A DNA stretch of 50,211 nt, from contig PGZE01000011.1 of assembly GCA_002840015.1 (NCBI GenBank), positions 172,332 through 222,542 of the forward strand, written 5' to 3'. The notes beneath the pieces are model-generated. The model saw only the letters and a list, made by a program, of their open reading frames with translations. It was not told the origin of the DNA and did no database searches. Positions within the stretch are counted from its first letter, which is position 1, and every line of letters starts with the position of its first letter. Position numbers and translations under genes: made by a program. Below, one piece after another: positions 36,140-46,489 of the stretch. The DNA is from Gammaproteobacteria bacterium HGW-Gammaproteobacteria-2 (GTDB taxonomy: Bacteria; Pseudomonadota; Gammaproteobacteria; Xanthomonadales; Xanthomonadaceae).

Positions 36140-37552
36140 ATGACCTGCCGAACCCGCTTTGCTCCCAGCCCGACCGGATTCCTGCACATCGGTGGTGCCC
36201 GCACCGCTTTGTATTGCTGGTTGGAAGCGCGTCGTCGTGGCGGTGAGTTTATTTTGCGGGTCGAAGACACGGATCGCGAGCGTTCCACCGATGCGGCGCT
36301 GCAGGCGATCCTTGAGGGGATGCAATGGCTCGGTCTGGGCCACGATGAAGGCCCGTTTTATCAAACGCTGCGGGTCGAGCGATATCGCGAAGTGGCAGCG
36401 CAACTGGTCAAGGCCGGCAAGGCCTATTACGCCTACGAAACCCGCGAAGAATTGGACGCGATGCGCGCGCAGGCGATGGAAGCCGGCCGCAAGCCGCGCT
36501 ATAACGGCTATTACCGTGAGCGCAACGAGCCGCTGCGCGATGATCCCAACCGGGTGATCCGTTTCAAGAATCCTCAGGGCGGCTCGGTCGTGTTCAACGA
36601 CAAGGTGAAGGGGCGGGTCGAGTGGAGCAATGACGAGCTCGACGATCTGGTGATCCTGCGCTCGGACAACTGGCCAACCTACAACTTTGCGGTGGTGGTG
36701 GACGATATCGACATGCGTATCACCGATGTCATTCGTGGTGACGATCACGTTGCCAACACGCCGCGCCAGATCAATATCTACGAGGCGCTGGCTGCGCCAG
36801 TGCCGGCGTTTGCGCATTTGCCGATGATCCTTGGCCCCGATGGCGCCAAGCTGAGCAAACGCCATGGTGCGGTCAGTGTGATGCAGTATCGCGAGGACGG
36901 GTTCTTGCCAGATGCTCTGCTCAATTATCTGGTGCGCCTGGGCTGGTCGCATGGCGATCAGGAAATCTTCTCGCGCGAGGAGATGGTGTCGCTGTTCCGG
37001 ATCGACGATGTCAACCACTCGGCCTCGCGTTTCGATGTCGAAAAGCTGAGCTGGCTCAATCAGCAATACTTCAAGCAATCCGACCCGGCAGCGATTGCGC
37101 CGGAGCTGGAATGGCACCTGACGCGTATCGGGATCGATCCGGCCAGTGGCCCGGCCGCCGCCGACGTGGTGGTGGCTTTGGCCGATCGGGTCAAAACCCT
37201 GGCGGAAATGGCCGAGCGCGCACGGGTGTGGTATCAGCCGTTGACCCACTACGACGATGCGGCGGTCGCCAAACATCTGCAACCGGCGGCAATACCGGCG
37301 TTGCAGCAGGTACACGATCATCTGGCGGGCCTGCGTGAATGGACGCCAACGGCGATCCATGATGCGCTCGATGCCTGCGCCAAGACGCTGGGTCTTGGCC
37401 TTGGCAAGGTGGCGCAGCCGCTGCGCGTGGCAATCACCGGTACCCAGGTGTCGCCATCAATCGATCACACGATTTATCTGGCCGGACGCAGCGAAGCATT
37501 GAACCGCATTGATGCGGCGCTGGCCCGAATTGGTGATGGTGGCCTTGAATAG
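36140..37552 (+). CDS. gltX: Glutamate--tRNA ligase
   Basis: Class I aminoacyl-tRNA synthetase of 470 residues that charges tRNA-Glu. HIGH-type motif [17 protein letters not shown] and KMSKS-type motif [13 protein letters not shown] are intact; [20 protein letters not shown] and the C-terminal anticodon-binding helical domain ([20 protein letters not shown]) follow. ATG 36140 gives the usual start ([13 protein letters not shown]); a TTG at 36128 in the same frame is less likely. It precedes zur by 27 bp. Confidence 0.97.
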   Translation: MTCRTRFAPSPTGFLHIGGARTALYCWLEARRRGGEFILRVEDTDRERSTDAALQAILEGMQWLGLGHDEGPFYQTLRVERYREVAAQLVKAGKAYYAYETREELDAMRAQAMEAGRKPRYNGYYRERNEPLRDDPNRVIRFKNPQGGSVVFNDKVKGRVEWSNDELDDLVILRSDNWPTYNFAVVVDDIDMRITDVIRGDDHVANTPRQINIYEALAAPVPAFAHLPMILGPDGAKLSKRHGAVSVMQYREDGFLPDALLNYLVRLGWSHGDQEIFSREEMVSLFRIDDVNHSASRFDVEKLSWLNQQYFKQSDPAAIAPELEWHLTRIGIDPASGPAAADVVVALADRVKTLAEMAERARVWYQPLTHYDDAAVAKHLQPAAIPALQQVHDHLAGLREWTPTAIHDALDACAKTLGLGLGKVAQPLRVAITGTQVSPSIDHTIYLAGRSEALNRIDAALARIGDGGLE

Positions 37553-37579
37553 CGTGGCAACAGCAGCCAAGCTGTAGCC

Positions 37580-38074
37580 ATGGCACAAGATCATCCGCAG
37601 CCGTGTACCGACCCGCATCATCATGTTGATGACGCCGATGGTTTTGTGCGCGAGGTAGAGTTTGCCTGCGCTGAGCGCGGTTTGCGCTTGACGCCGATCC
37701 GCACCGAGGCGTTACGGCTGATCGCAGCAGCGACGCGGCCGATCAAAGCCTATGATTTGCTCGATCAAATGAAGGCCGCGCACGCCGCAGCCGCGCCACC
37801 CACGGTGTATCGGGCGCTCGAGTTTTTGCTGGCAAACGGGTTCGTACACAAGCTCGAATCGATCAATGCCTATATTGGCTGCCATCACCCGCGTACGGCG
37901 CAGCACTCGGTGCCGTTTTTGATTTGTGATCGTTGTCAGCTCGCGGTGGAACTGGAGGATGCGCGGGTGGTGGCCTTGTTGGAGACATCAGCCCGTGCCT
38001 TGGGTTTTCACGCCCAGGCGCAGACCCTTGAGGTGCATGGCCTGTGTGCAGACTGCGCGGGTGGGGCTGAATGA
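37580..38074 (+). CDS. zur: Fur-family regulator, probably Zur
   Basis: Metal-dependent DNA-binding repressor of 164 residues. A His-rich start (DPHHHVDD) precedes a winged helix (GLRLTPIRTEALRLIAAATR, PPTVYRALEFLLANGFVHKL), then the dimerisation domain with the structural zinc site CDRC...CADC and the Fur-family H/E region. The ESINAYIGCHHP segment is typical of Zur rather than Fur. Its stop overlaps the next gene's start (ATGA). Confidence 0.88.
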   Translation: MAQDHPQPCTDPHHHVDDADGFVREVEFACAERGLRLTPIRTEALRLIAAATRPIKAYDLLDQMKAAHAAAAPPTVYRALEFLLANGFVHKLESINAYIGCHHPRTAQHSVPFLICDRCQLAVELEDARVVALLETSARALGFHAQAQTLEVHGLCADCAGGAE

Positions 38075-39309
38075 TTGCCGCCTGTCGAGGAGCATGGTTG
38101 CTGGTCGCGCTGCTGTTTGTTTCGCCGCTGCGCAGCCAGGATTTTCCGCTTGAACTGCGTGTGCCGGTGGCCGTCAGCCCACCCAATCTGGTTGAGCTCG
38201 ATCAGGGCGTGGAACCCGCACCGGCGGCAGCGGAACTGGTCGTGCCATTCAGCTTGCTCGGTCGCTTTGTGTTGCCGGGGACGCGCATGGTATTGGATCT
38301 GCCATTTGCCGGTGGCGGTAACGATGCCAGCACGCCGGTGACAGTGATCCACGGTGCGCGCCCTGGGCCGGTATTGTGTCTTGCTGCTGGCATCCATGGC
38401 GATGAGATCAACGGTATCGAGATCGTGCGTCGAGTGGCGAACGCGTTGCAGGCAGAACAGATCGCCGGCACCGTGGTGGCCGTGCCGGTGGTCAATCTGT
38501 CGGGCTTTCAGCGCGGCACCCGCTACTTGCCGGATCGGCGCGACTTGAATCGATCATTCCCTGGCAGCCGATACGGCAGCATGGCATCACGCATCGCGCA
38601 TGTGTTTTTTGATGGCATTGCCAGGCATTGTGATGCCTTGATCGACTTTCATACCGGTTCGTTTGATCGCAGCAACCTGCCGCAGGTTCGAGCCGACCTG
38701 CGCTTGCCGGCGGTTTTGCAGCTAGCCCGTGGCCTGGGTGCAACGGTGGTTTTGCACAGCCCGGGCAGCAAGGGCATGTTGCGGCTTGCCGCTACTGCGG
38801 CAGGCATTCCGGCGCTGACCTTTGAAGTGGGTGCTCCGGCGCGCTTACAGGTGTCTGAAATCGAAGTGGCAGTCGCTGCGATCAACGGTTTGTTACATCA
38901 TCTCGGGATGTCACAGGGCAGCCCGAGCGATGAGGCCACGCAACCGATTTTTTACGATTCACAGTGGGTGCGCGCCAATGCCGGTGGTTTGTTGATCGGC
39001 GAAGTGGCGTTGGGCCAGCGCGTGCAAAAAGGTCAGCGATTGGGCCGCGTGATTGATCCGATCCACAACACCGAACGTGTAATCATGTCGCCTGTTTTCG
39101 GCAGGGTGCTGGGTATGGCGCAAAACCAGCAAGTATTGCCTGGTTTTGCGGCTTTTCATCTTGGCGAAGAAACCAGTGAACAACACGCGGTCGAGGAGGC
39201 TGCTGCTGAGATTTCCGATGCTGCTGAAGATGCTTCTGAAGAAGACGGTGGCCGTGTCGGCACAGAAACACTCGATCGTTCAGCTCAGATTGACGAAGAC
39301 GTGGAGTAG
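38071..39309 (+). CDS. Exported succinylglutamate desuccinylase/aspartoacylase family protein
   Basis: Zinc-dependent M14-like hydrolase of 412 residues with an N-terminal signal-like segment (WLLVALLFVSPLRS). Zinc ligands are in CLAAGIHGDEINGIEIVRRV (HxxE) and DALIDFHTGSF (His); the RDLNRSFPG motif is the substrate-carboxylate Arg region. The acidic C-terminal tail (about 45 residues rich in Glu, Ala and Asp) is an odd extension. Substrate unknown, probably an N-acylated amino acid or peptide amide. It is translationally coupled to zur. Confidence 0.9.
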   Translation: MIAACRGAWLLVALLFVSPLRSQDFPLELRVPVAVSPPNLVELDQGVEPAPAAAELVVPFSLLGRFVLPGTRMVLDLPFAGGGNDASTPVTVIHGARPGPVLCLAAGIHGDEINGIEIVRRVANALQAEQIAGTVVAVPVVNLSGFQRGTRYLPDRRDLNRSFPGSRYGSMASRIAHVFFDGIARHCDALIDFHTGSFDRSNLPQVRADLRLPAVLQLARGLGATVVLHSPGSKGMLRLAATAAGIPALTFEVGAPARLQVSEIEVAVAAINGLLHHLGMSQGSPSDEATQPIFYDSQWVRANAGGLLIGEVALGQRVQKGQRLGRVIDPIHNTERVIMSPVFGRVLGMAQNQQVLPGFAAFHLGEETSEQHAVEEAAAEISDAAEDASEEDGGRVGTETLDRSAQIDEDVE

Positions 39310-39370
39310 CATCGGAACCTGCTGCGCCGTCGCTGGTCGTAATCCCATTCAGTTATCACAAGGCTATGCC

Positions 39371-39915
39371 ATGTCATTTTCATCGGTTCGCAATTTGTTG
39401 CTTGTTGTCGCGCTCGCTGCCGTTCCGCTGTTGCCCTTGCAGGCCGCCGGGATGGAAGGTAAACCGGCGCCTGCGGTGTCACTTCCCGGCGCCGATGGCA
39501 AAACACAACGTGGTGCCCATATTGCAAGGCGCTGATGCCGCATCTGCAAAGCATGCTCGATGAATACGGCACCGACCGAATCGAAGTGGTTGCGATCGAT
39601 ATCTGGGAAGACAACGACGCTGACTGGAAGGAAGTTGTTCTCGAAAACGGCTACGATTTTCGTAATTTACTGAAGGGCGATGCGCTGGCGCCGCAATGGC
39701 AGGTGCGTGGTACGCCGGGTCTGTTTGTACTGGCGGCCGATGGCACGGTGGTGTTTGATCGCAACGCGCATCAATTCACTCCGGTGCGGCGCAATGTCGC
39801 CGCAATCACCGCCGAGCAAGGTAATCGCGCCAAGGCGGCGCGTGCTGCGCCATTGTGGGCTGCGCAGGTACGCAAGGTGCTCGATGCCGAGTTGGCGAAG
39901 CGCGCCGCACCATAG
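39371..39915 (+). pseudogene. Thioredoxin/TlpA-like protein, broken by an internal deletion and frameshift
   Basis: The first part (39371-39535) encodes a signal peptide and the start of a TlpA-like redoxin (GKPAPAVSLPGADGKTQ), then runs into a stop. The rest continues in another frame from 39511 as WCPYCKALMPHLQSMLDEYG (the redox CxxC), then NLLKGDALAPQWQVRGTPGL and FVLAADGTVVF to a stop at 39915. Between them the roughly 17-20 residues that normally form the first strand and the FWAT before WCPYC are missing. A thioredoxin-fold reductase is thus lost, unless the frame break is an assembly error. It would have been an exported thiol-disulfide protein. Confidence 0.8.
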
Positions 39916-39927
39916 GCATCGAGTGAC

Positions 39928-39962
39928 GTAGGATGGGTTTCGCTGCGCTCTACCCATCCTAC
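39928..39962. repeat. GTAGGATGGGT palindromic repeat
   Basis: GTAGGATGGGT (39928-39938) and ACCCATCCTAC (39952-39962) are perfect inverse repeats around TTCGCTGCGCTCT. The same unit occurs at 13755-13777 and 13864-13886. It lies between convergent genes, where it may also act as a terminator hairpin. Confidence 0.9.
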
Positions 39963-39989
39963 GAGACCAGGATGCGAGACAAGCGTCAC

Positions 39990-41177
39990 CTAATCTTTGG
40001 GTTGTTCCAACCGCGTTCGCCCAAGCGTCAGCGCCAGCATGGCCTGCATCGGCAGCACCAGCGCAATCCAGTCGCCATTGCTCTGCACGCGAAATGGCAG
40101 GAACTTCAAGAACAATGCCAACGCAGCAAGCACGGCAAGCAGTGCAAGCAAATGGCGCATACGTGCTGAGGGTCGCTGTCCGCGCCACAGCGCCACTGCC
40201 AGCGGTAACAAACCCAGACACAACGGGTTGAACAGCAGCAGGTTTTCATTGCCAAAGCCAGCGTGATGCGTGGTGAATGCCCACAATGCGGCAATGCCCA
40301 GTCCGCTGATACCCAGTAACGTCCACCACGTGGCAATAAGCACTGCTACGGTACGCGGCATGCGGGTATGCAAGGCTTTCATGCCGATAGCCAGCCCGAT
40401 GCCGAGCGTGGCAAACAGCCAGCGCCAGCGAGGCGGTGCGTCTGGAGCCGCTGGCAGCCGTGCCGGACTGAGCACTTGCTCGGCGATCACCAACGGCGTG
40501 CCCTTGCCGGTTTTCATTTCGCGCAGGTTGTCGCGCAGCCGCATCGGGATAAATGACTCCTCCCAGCGCGACAGGTTTTGATCGGCAAACGGGCCGGCGC
40601 CAAGATCAATGGCCAGCGCCATCCACGGTGCCGGCGCCGCCAGGCGCAGGGTTTCGCTGCGATAACTCAGTCCGTGTGAGCGACCACTGAGCTGCTTGCG
40701 CAAGGCGCCGTCCAAGGCAGTGTCCAGTGCATCACGCACCCGGGTGGAGCAGTTGTCGGCGAAATAGTCATAGCGGTAGTAGGCGTTTTCGGGCAACGCG
40801 TTCCAGGCCAGAAACGCGGCCAGTTGCGCGGCTGCATCGGGCGCGACATCCAGCCAGAGCAGATCGACACCTCGGCCCACGCTGGTGTAATAAGCGAGAT
40901 CCTCGGACACTGGCAGGGCAACCAGCCGATAACGCATATCGCCGGCAGCAAAACGCAAGAAAAAGTTGGGCTCATCAAAATCGAAGTAGCCATAGTTGTA
41001 CAGCGTTGGTTCGCTGCCATCGTCGGGCGCGACCAGGATGGCGTTATGTCCGAATCGCTCCCAATAAGTTTCGCCCGGCTCCATGGTGACCAGGCCAATG
41101 CGTGGCGCGGCATGGGCGGTTGTACACAACAGCAGTGCCAGCAATGCCAGGTATAACCATTTGCCAGCATCAATCAT
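39990..41177 (-). CDS. DUF4105 family membrane protein
   Basis: Predicted 395-residue membrane protein: a signal-like helix (WLYLALLALLLCTTAHA), the DUF4105 domain (TMEPGETYWERFGHNAILV, YNYGYFDFDEPNFFLRFAAG, the conserved YDYFADNCSTRVRDALD and SYRSETLRL), then five or so C-terminal transmembrane helices from about residue 255. Conserved His, Asn and Cys residues recall papain-like/NlpC-type lipid enzymes, but the function is not known to me. ATG 41177 overlaps the end of corC by 8 bases, so the two are one unit. Confidence 0.9.
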   Translation of the reverse strand: MIDAGKWLYLALLALLLCTTAHAAPRIGLVTMEPGETYWERFGHNAILVAPDDGSEPTLYNYGYFDFDEPNFFLRFAAGDMRYRLVALPVSEDLAYYTSVGRGVDLLWLDVAPDAAAQLAAFLAWNALPENAYYRYDYFADNCSTRVRDALDTALDGALRKQLSGRSHGLSYRSETLRLAAPAPWMALAIDLGAGPFADQNLSRWEESFIPMRLRDNLREMKTGKGTPLVIAEQVLSPARLPAAPDAPPRWRWLFATLGIGLAIGMKALHTRMPRTVAVLIATWWTLLGISGLGIAALWAFTTHHAGFGNENLLLFNPLCLGLLPLAVALWRGQRPSARMRHLLALLAVLAALALFLKFLPFRVQSNGDWIALVLPMQAMLALTLGRTRLEQPKD

Positions 41178-42021
41178 CGGTTGCGACACCAAGCACGAAG
41201 GCGTGAACCCGGCGCGCATCGGCACTGGCGACGCGGAAATGGAAATTGCCGAGGCTCAATTCTTCTCCGGGTTCAGGCAGATGCCCGATGGCGTCAGTGA
41301 CCAGGCCGCCGATAGTGTCGTAATCGTCATCGGAAAAATCGCTGCCAAAGAAGCTGTTGAACTCATCAATCGGCGTCAGTGCATCAACGCGAAACTCGCT
41401 TTCGCCCAGTTTGGCAATGTGTGTCGCATCATCCTGGGTGTCGTCGTGCTCATCGTCAATTTCTCCGACAATTTGTTCCAGCACATCTTCGATGGTGATC
41501 AGCCCGGAAACGCCGCCATACTCATCCATCACGATCGCCATGTGATTGCGCGACAGGCGGAACTCCTTGAGCAGCACGTTCAGGCGTTTGGATTCGGGGA
41601 TCAGTGTCGCCGGACGCAGCAGGCTGCGCACGCTGGCGGGCGGCTCGCCTTCGCCGTAGGCGCGCAGCAGATCCTTGGCCAGCAGGATGCCAAGAATGTC
41701 GTCGCGATCCTCGCCATGCACCGGGAATCGTGAATGCCCCGATTCGATTACGGTGGCGATCACCTCAGCCATCGGTGCATCAACATCGATGGCGACAATC
41801 TGGGCGCGCGGCAGCATGGCATCGGAGACTTGCTGGTCGGACACCGCAATGGCGCCTTCGATCATGCGCAGGGTGTCGGCCGACAACAGGCCATTGCTCT
41901 GTGCGGTACGCAGTTCATCCAGCACATCTTCGCGATTTTGTGCTTCGCCGGAGAGCATCTGGCCCAATCGATCAAACCAGGATCGCCGCTCCGGCGGGGT
42001 ACTATTCGGGTCGTCCGACAT
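41170..42021 (-). CDS. corC: CorC/HlyC family transporter-associated protein
   Basis: Cytosolic 283-residue protein with two CBS domains (VSDAMLPRAQIVAIDVDAPM, IESGHSRFPVHGEDRDDILG, and MAIVMDEYGGVSGLITIEDV) and the C-terminal CorC/HlyC domain (DALTPIDEFNSFFGSDF, DDYDTIGGLVTDAIGHLPEP). Family members bind nucleotides and are linked to magnesium and cobalt efflux or, as YbeX, to ribosome metabolism. ATG 42021 is chosen because it gives the usual start SDDPNS...RSWFDRL; a longer frame extends to 42117. Confidence 0.92.
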   Translation of the reverse strand: MSDDPNSTPPERRSWFDRLGQMLSGEAQNREDVLDELRTAQSNGLLSADTLRMIEGAIAVSDQQVSDAMLPRAQIVAIDVDAPMAEVIATVIESGHSRFPVHGEDRDDILGILLAKDLLRAYGEGEPPASVRSLLRPATLIPESKRLNVLLKEFRLSRNHMAIVMDEYGGVSGLITIEDVLEQIVGEIDDEHDDTQDDATHIAKLGESEFRVDALTPIDEFNSFFGSDFSDDDYDTIGGLVTDAIGHLPEPGEELSLGNFHFRVASADARRVHAFVLGVATDD

Positions 42022-42194
42022 GAGGTGTTGCGGTTGCGCCAAGGCAGGCGGGAGTGCAATTCTAGCAGCCTGTCGGACTTGACGCTGCTCTGCCACGGGG
42101 TCGTGGGTATGGGTCAAGTCCGGGTGGGTTTTGCTGTGGCTTTGCGAATCCCGGGCGATTCGCTTGGATGGCGGTATGGATTGCGAGGTGTGAT

Positions 42195-42479
42195 ATGGCG
42201 CGAATGACGGTGTTCATACGGGCTGTTGTGTTGCTTTTCGCTGGCAGTGCCGGTGCGCTGGCTCAGGAGGAGCAGATGAACTGTGACGCCGCTGCGTTGC
42301 AATGGATCATTGGCGAACTACCGGACGATGCGATGATCGAGCGCGCCCGGATTGCGGCGGGTGCGGCATCGGTACGGGTGATTGCCGATGGCATGATGGT
42401 TACCCAGGATTACCGTGCCGAACGCTTGAACCTTGATCTGGACGCGCAGGGCCGCGTGCGCGCTGTGCGCTGCGGCTGA
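42195..42479 (+). CDS. I78 family peptidase inhibitor, exported
   Basis: A 94-residue protein with a signal peptide (VVLLFAGSAGALAQ) and a 60-residue domain from CDAAALQWIIGELPDDAMIE to MMVTQDYRAERLNLDLDAQG ending VRC, which is the I78 potato-inhibitor-like signature with its two Cys. It is likely a periplasmic inhibitor of serine proteases. ATG 42195 has AGGTG upstream; the frame extends further but without a ribosome site. Divergent from corC. Confidence 0.88.
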   Translation: MARMTVFIRAVVLLFAGSAGALAQEEQMNCDAAALQWIIGELPDDAMIERARIAAGAASVRVIADGMMVTQDYRAERLNLDLDAQGRVRAVRCG

Positions 42480-42562
42480 AGCGCGGTGCGTGCAACCCTG
42501 TGGGTGCGGGGTTTTCGGTACACTTCACGGCTGCGCACGCGCTTCTCGGCCCCGGAGTTCAC

Positions 42563-43378
42563 TTGAGTTCGGCATTGCTGGCATCAATCACCCATCCCTG
42601 GCGGCATCGCGCGCTGATCCGCACCTTGGCTTGGCGCGATATTGCGTTGCGGTATCGCGGTGCGTTTCTGGGCGTGCTATGGCCGGTGCTGACGCCGTTG
42701 CTGATGCTTGCGGTGTACACCCTGGTATTCGGTGTGATTTTTGCCACACGCTGGCCGGGCCGTGTCGGCGAGGGCGGGATGGGCCTGTTTGCGTTGATGC
42801 TGCTCAGTGGCCTGTTGTTGCAGGGACTATTGGCCGAAGTGCTGACCCGGGCGCCATTGCTGGTGGTCAGCCAGCCCAATTACGTCAAGAAGGTGGTATT
42901 CCCGTTGGAAGTGCTGGCCTGGGTGTCGCTGTTGTCGTCCCTGTTCCACGCCGTGGCGGGCATCTTGCTTCTGGTCGTCGTCAACGGGATATGGGGTACC
43001 GGGTTTGCCTGGGCGCAACTGTTGTTGCCACTGGCGCTGTTGCCTTTTTGCCTGTTGTTGATGGGGCTGAACCTGCTCATCGCAGCGTTTGGTGTATTCG
43101 TGCGTGACCTCGCCCAGATCATGGGTTCTTTGGTGACCTTGTCGATGTTTCTTGGCCCGATCTTCTACCCGCGTGCAGCGATGCCCGAAACGATGCGGAC
43201 GTGGCTGGCGCTGAACCCGATCACGGTGCCGCTGGAGCAGGCGCGGCTGCTATTGTTCGAAGGGTTGCTGCCGGATTTTGCGGCGTTGGCGGTGTACGCC
43301 GGTGCCGCGTTACTGATTTATGGTGTCGGCCTGTGGCTGTTCGCCACATTGAAGAAGGGTTTTGCCGATGTCGTCTGA
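42563..43378 (+). CDS. ABC-2 type transporter permease
   Basis: Inner-membrane permease of 271 residues of the polysaccharide/O-antigen export type: RTLAWRDIALRYRGAFLGVL, WPVLTPLLMLAVYTLVFG, six helices, VVSQPNYVKKVVFPLEVLAW and FLGPIFYPRAAMPETMRTWL. TTG 42563 is taken as start because CGGAG lies seven bases before it; a GTG at 42500 lacks one. The ATPase usually encoded next to such a permease is missing; the next gene (11-bp overlap) is gspE. The substrate cannot be read. Confidence 0.88.
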   Translation: MSSALLASITHPWRHRALIRTLAWRDIALRYRGAFLGVLWPVLTPLLMLAVYTLVFGVIFATRWPGRVGEGGMGLFALMLLSGLLLQGLLAEVLTRAPLLVVSQPNYVKKVVFPLEVLAWVSLLSSLFHAVAGILLLVVVNGIWGTGFAWAQLLLPLALLPFCLLLMGLNLLIAAFGVFVRDLAQIMGSLVTLSMFLGPIFYPRAAMPETMRTWLALNPITVPLEQARLLLFEGLLPDFAALAVYAGAALLIYGVGLWLFATLKKGFADVV

Positions 43379-45059
43379 TGCCGCACTGCAGGAAATGCAG
43401 CCCTTGGGGGCCATGCTGGTCGCCGCCGGGTTGATCGGCGATGCCGATCTGGAGCGTGCGTTGAAGTTGCACGAGCGCATTGGTGGCCGGCTGGGCAGTG
43501 TGCTGATGCGCATTGGCGCATTGAGTGAGGACAATCTGCTGATCATGCTCAAGCAGCAGCTTGCGCTGCCGGTGATGGGCGACAGCGTGCCGGCGCCGGA
43601 TGAAGATGCCGTGCGCTTGGCCGCGTTGGCATCGCCGGTGGGGCTGGACTGGTTGCTCGATCAACAGGTGCTGGTGTGGGCCGGGGATGACGACAGCCTG
43701 TACTGCGCGGCCCGTGACCCACTGCTGCCGAGTCTGCGCGAAGCCATGCGCCATGCCTATCCGGGCAAGCGTATCCGCTGGTGCCTGTGCCGCGCTCAGG
43801 ATATCGAACGCATGCTCGATGCGCTCAATCAGGCCCGCGCTGGTGATGGTTACGAGAGCGGTGATGTAGCGCATTTGCGCGAAATGGCGGAAGAAGCGCC
43901 GGTGGTCGAACTGGTCAACAACCTGATGGCGCAGGCGGTGGAGCAACGCGCTTCGGATATCCACATCGAACCCGAGCAGCGCCAGTTTGCGGTGCGCTTT
44001 CGCATCGATGGCGTGTTGCATGCGCGGCTGCGCTTGCCGCGTGATCGTTACGACGCGGTCGCCTCGCGGCTGAAGCTGATTTCCGGCATGGACATTGCCG
44101 AGCGCCGGCTGCCGCAGGATGGTCGCATGTCCACCCGCGTCGGCGGCCAGGAAATGGACATCCGCGTATCGGCATTGCCCGGTGTGCATGGCGAGTCGAT
44201 CGTGATGCGCTTGCTGCCCAAGGAGCGCAAGGAACTGGGGCTGGATACGCTCGGCTTCGAAAGCGATCACCTGGCACTGATGCGCGAGTGGACCGCTCAG
44301 GCCAATGGCATCGTGCTGGTTACCGGCCCCACCGGATCGGGCAAGTCGACAACACTGTACGCCGCATTGGCGGCGGCCAATGATGGCCTGAAGAAAATCA
44401 TCACGGTTGAGGATCCGGTCGAGTTTCAGTTACCGGCGATCACTCAGATTCAGGCACACAGCGAGATTGGCCTCACCTTCGCCAGCGCACTGCGCTCAAT
44501 ATTGCGGCAAGACCCGGACGTAATCATGATCGGCGAAATCCGTGATCTGGAAACCGCCGAGATCGCGGTGCAAGCGGCGCTCACCGGACATCTGGTGTTG
44601 TCCACCCTGCATACCAACGATGCGGTCAGTGCCTTCACCCGGTTGATCGATATGGGGGTCGAGCCGTTTCTGGTGGCAACGCCGATCCGCGCGGTGCAGG
44701 CGCAGCGACTGGTTCGTCGCTTGTGCGAATGCGCCCGGCCGGGCAAGGTGCCGGCGGCGATTGCAGAAGAAGTCGCGCCTTTCGCGCAGCAACTGTTCGG
44801 CGACCAGCCGGCACAGTGGATGGAGGCGGTAGGTTGCAGCAAATGCCTGAACACCGGCTACCGCGGGCGCCTGGGTATCTACGAAATGATCCCGGTTTCC
44901 GAGCCGATGCAGCAGTTGATCGTGAGCGGTGCCAACGTCAACCAGATGCGTGCGCTGGCGCGCAGCGAGGGTTGCCGCTTCCTGCGTGAGGATGGCCTGC
45001 TCAAGGCGTGGCAGGGCAAGACCACGGTGGAAGAAGTGCTGCGCGTGACCGGCAGTTGA
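43368..45059 (+). CDS. gspE: Type II secretion ATPase GspE
   Basis: Cytosolic hexameric ATPase of 563 residues powering pseudopilus assembly. N-terminal GspE domain (LGAMLVAAGLIGDADLERAL), N2 domain (ASDIHIEPEQRQFAVRFRID), Walker A GPTGSGKSTTLYA, Asp box TVEDPVEFQLP, Walker B DVIMIGEIRDLETAEIAVQA, His box LVLSTLHTNDA. The zinc motif is altered: CEC plus CSKC instead of two CxxC. ATG 43368 follows AAGGG; TTG 43362 is the alternative. It overlaps the permease gene. Its usual partner gspF lies 5 kb away, beyond tgt-yajC-secDF. Confidence 0.94.
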   Translation: MSSDAALQEMQPLGAMLVAAGLIGDADLERALKLHERIGGRLGSVLMRIGALSEDNLLIMLKQQLALPVMGDSVPAPDEDAVRLAALASPVGLDWLLDQQVLVWAGDDDSLYCAARDPLLPSLREAMRHAYPGKRIRWCLCRAQDIERMLDALNQARAGDGYESGDVAHLREMAEEAPVVELVNNLMAQAVEQRASDIHIEPEQRQFAVRFRIDGVLHARLRLPRDRYDAVASRLKLISGMDIAERRLPQDGRMSTRVGGQEMDIRVSALPGVHGESIVMRLLPKERKELGLDTLGFESDHLALMREWTAQANGIVLVTGPTGSGKSTTLYAALAAANDGLKKIITVEDPVEFQLPAITQIQAHSEIGLTFASALRSILRQDPDVIMIGEIRDLETAEIAVQAALTGHLVLSTLHTNDAVSAFTRLIDMGVEPFLVATPIRAVQAQRLVRRLCECARPGKVPAAIAEEVAPFAQQLFGDQPAQWMEAVGCSKCLNTGYRGRLGIYEMIPVSEPMQQLIVSGANVNQMRALARSEGCRFLREDGLLKAWQGKTTVEEVLRVTGS

Positions 45060-45149
45060 GCGAAGCCGCAATAAAGCCGGGTTTTCTTTGTCCGGATGCT
45101 GATGGAGACCCATCGTGCGCGGATTTTTTCGCTATGCCTACCCACACTT

Positions 45150-45292
45150 CTCTCGCCAAGAACGCCAAGAACGCCAAGGGAACAAAAGGATGAGCGAAGA
45201 CAAAATCGGTGCTTTGGTCGTTGATCTCACCAGCAATTGCGCTCGCGAAGAGGCGGATTGGTTGCTTGGCGTTCTTGGCGTCTTGGCGAGAG
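45150..45292. repeat. Inverted-repeat element with a remnant of a GxxExxY-like protein
   Basis: A 29-bp arm at 45150-45178 (CTCTCGCCAAGAACGCCAAG...) matches the reverse complement of 45265-45292 except for one missing base. The 86 bp between them encode MSEDKIGALVVDL, like the N-terminus of GxxExxY proteins, running straight into a C-terminal LLGVLGVLARA made by the right arm. It looks like a small non-autonomous mobile or repeat element, inserted between gspE and tgt. No other gene is present in 45060-45353. Confidence 0.7.
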
Positions 45293-45338
45293 CACCTGTC
45301 TTTTTTGCGCCCGCACCGTTGCTGACGTGGCAGTGTGA

Positions 45339-46340
<1,002 letters not shown>

Positions 46341-46380
46341 CGGTGACGTTTGGGAGTTGGGGGCGTTTCTCGGCTGGTGG

Positions 46381-46489
46381 CCGGCTAGGCTTCAGAGCAA
46401 AGCAAAGCAAAGCGTTTCACCGGCCGCAGACCGGAGAAAGCTTTGCTTTGAAGCCTAGCCGGCCGCAGGCCGGTGAAACGCTTTGCTTT
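46381..46489. repeat. Nested inverted repeats between tgt and yajC
   Basis: CCGGCTAGGCTTCAGAGCAAAG (first 20 bases CCGGCTAGGCTTCAGAGCAA; 46381-46402) matches the reverse complement of 46441-46462 with one mismatch. A second arm pair, around AAAGCAAAGCGTTTCACCGG (46404-46423) and CCGGTGAAACGCTTTGCTTT (46470-46489), is a perfect inverse match. GC-rich CCGGCCGCAG/GGCCGG motifs form the tips. A further partial copy (GAAAGCTTTGGTTTAGAG) follows at 46513. It is a compound REP-like element; 46341-46655 otherwise contains no gene. Confidence 0.85.
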
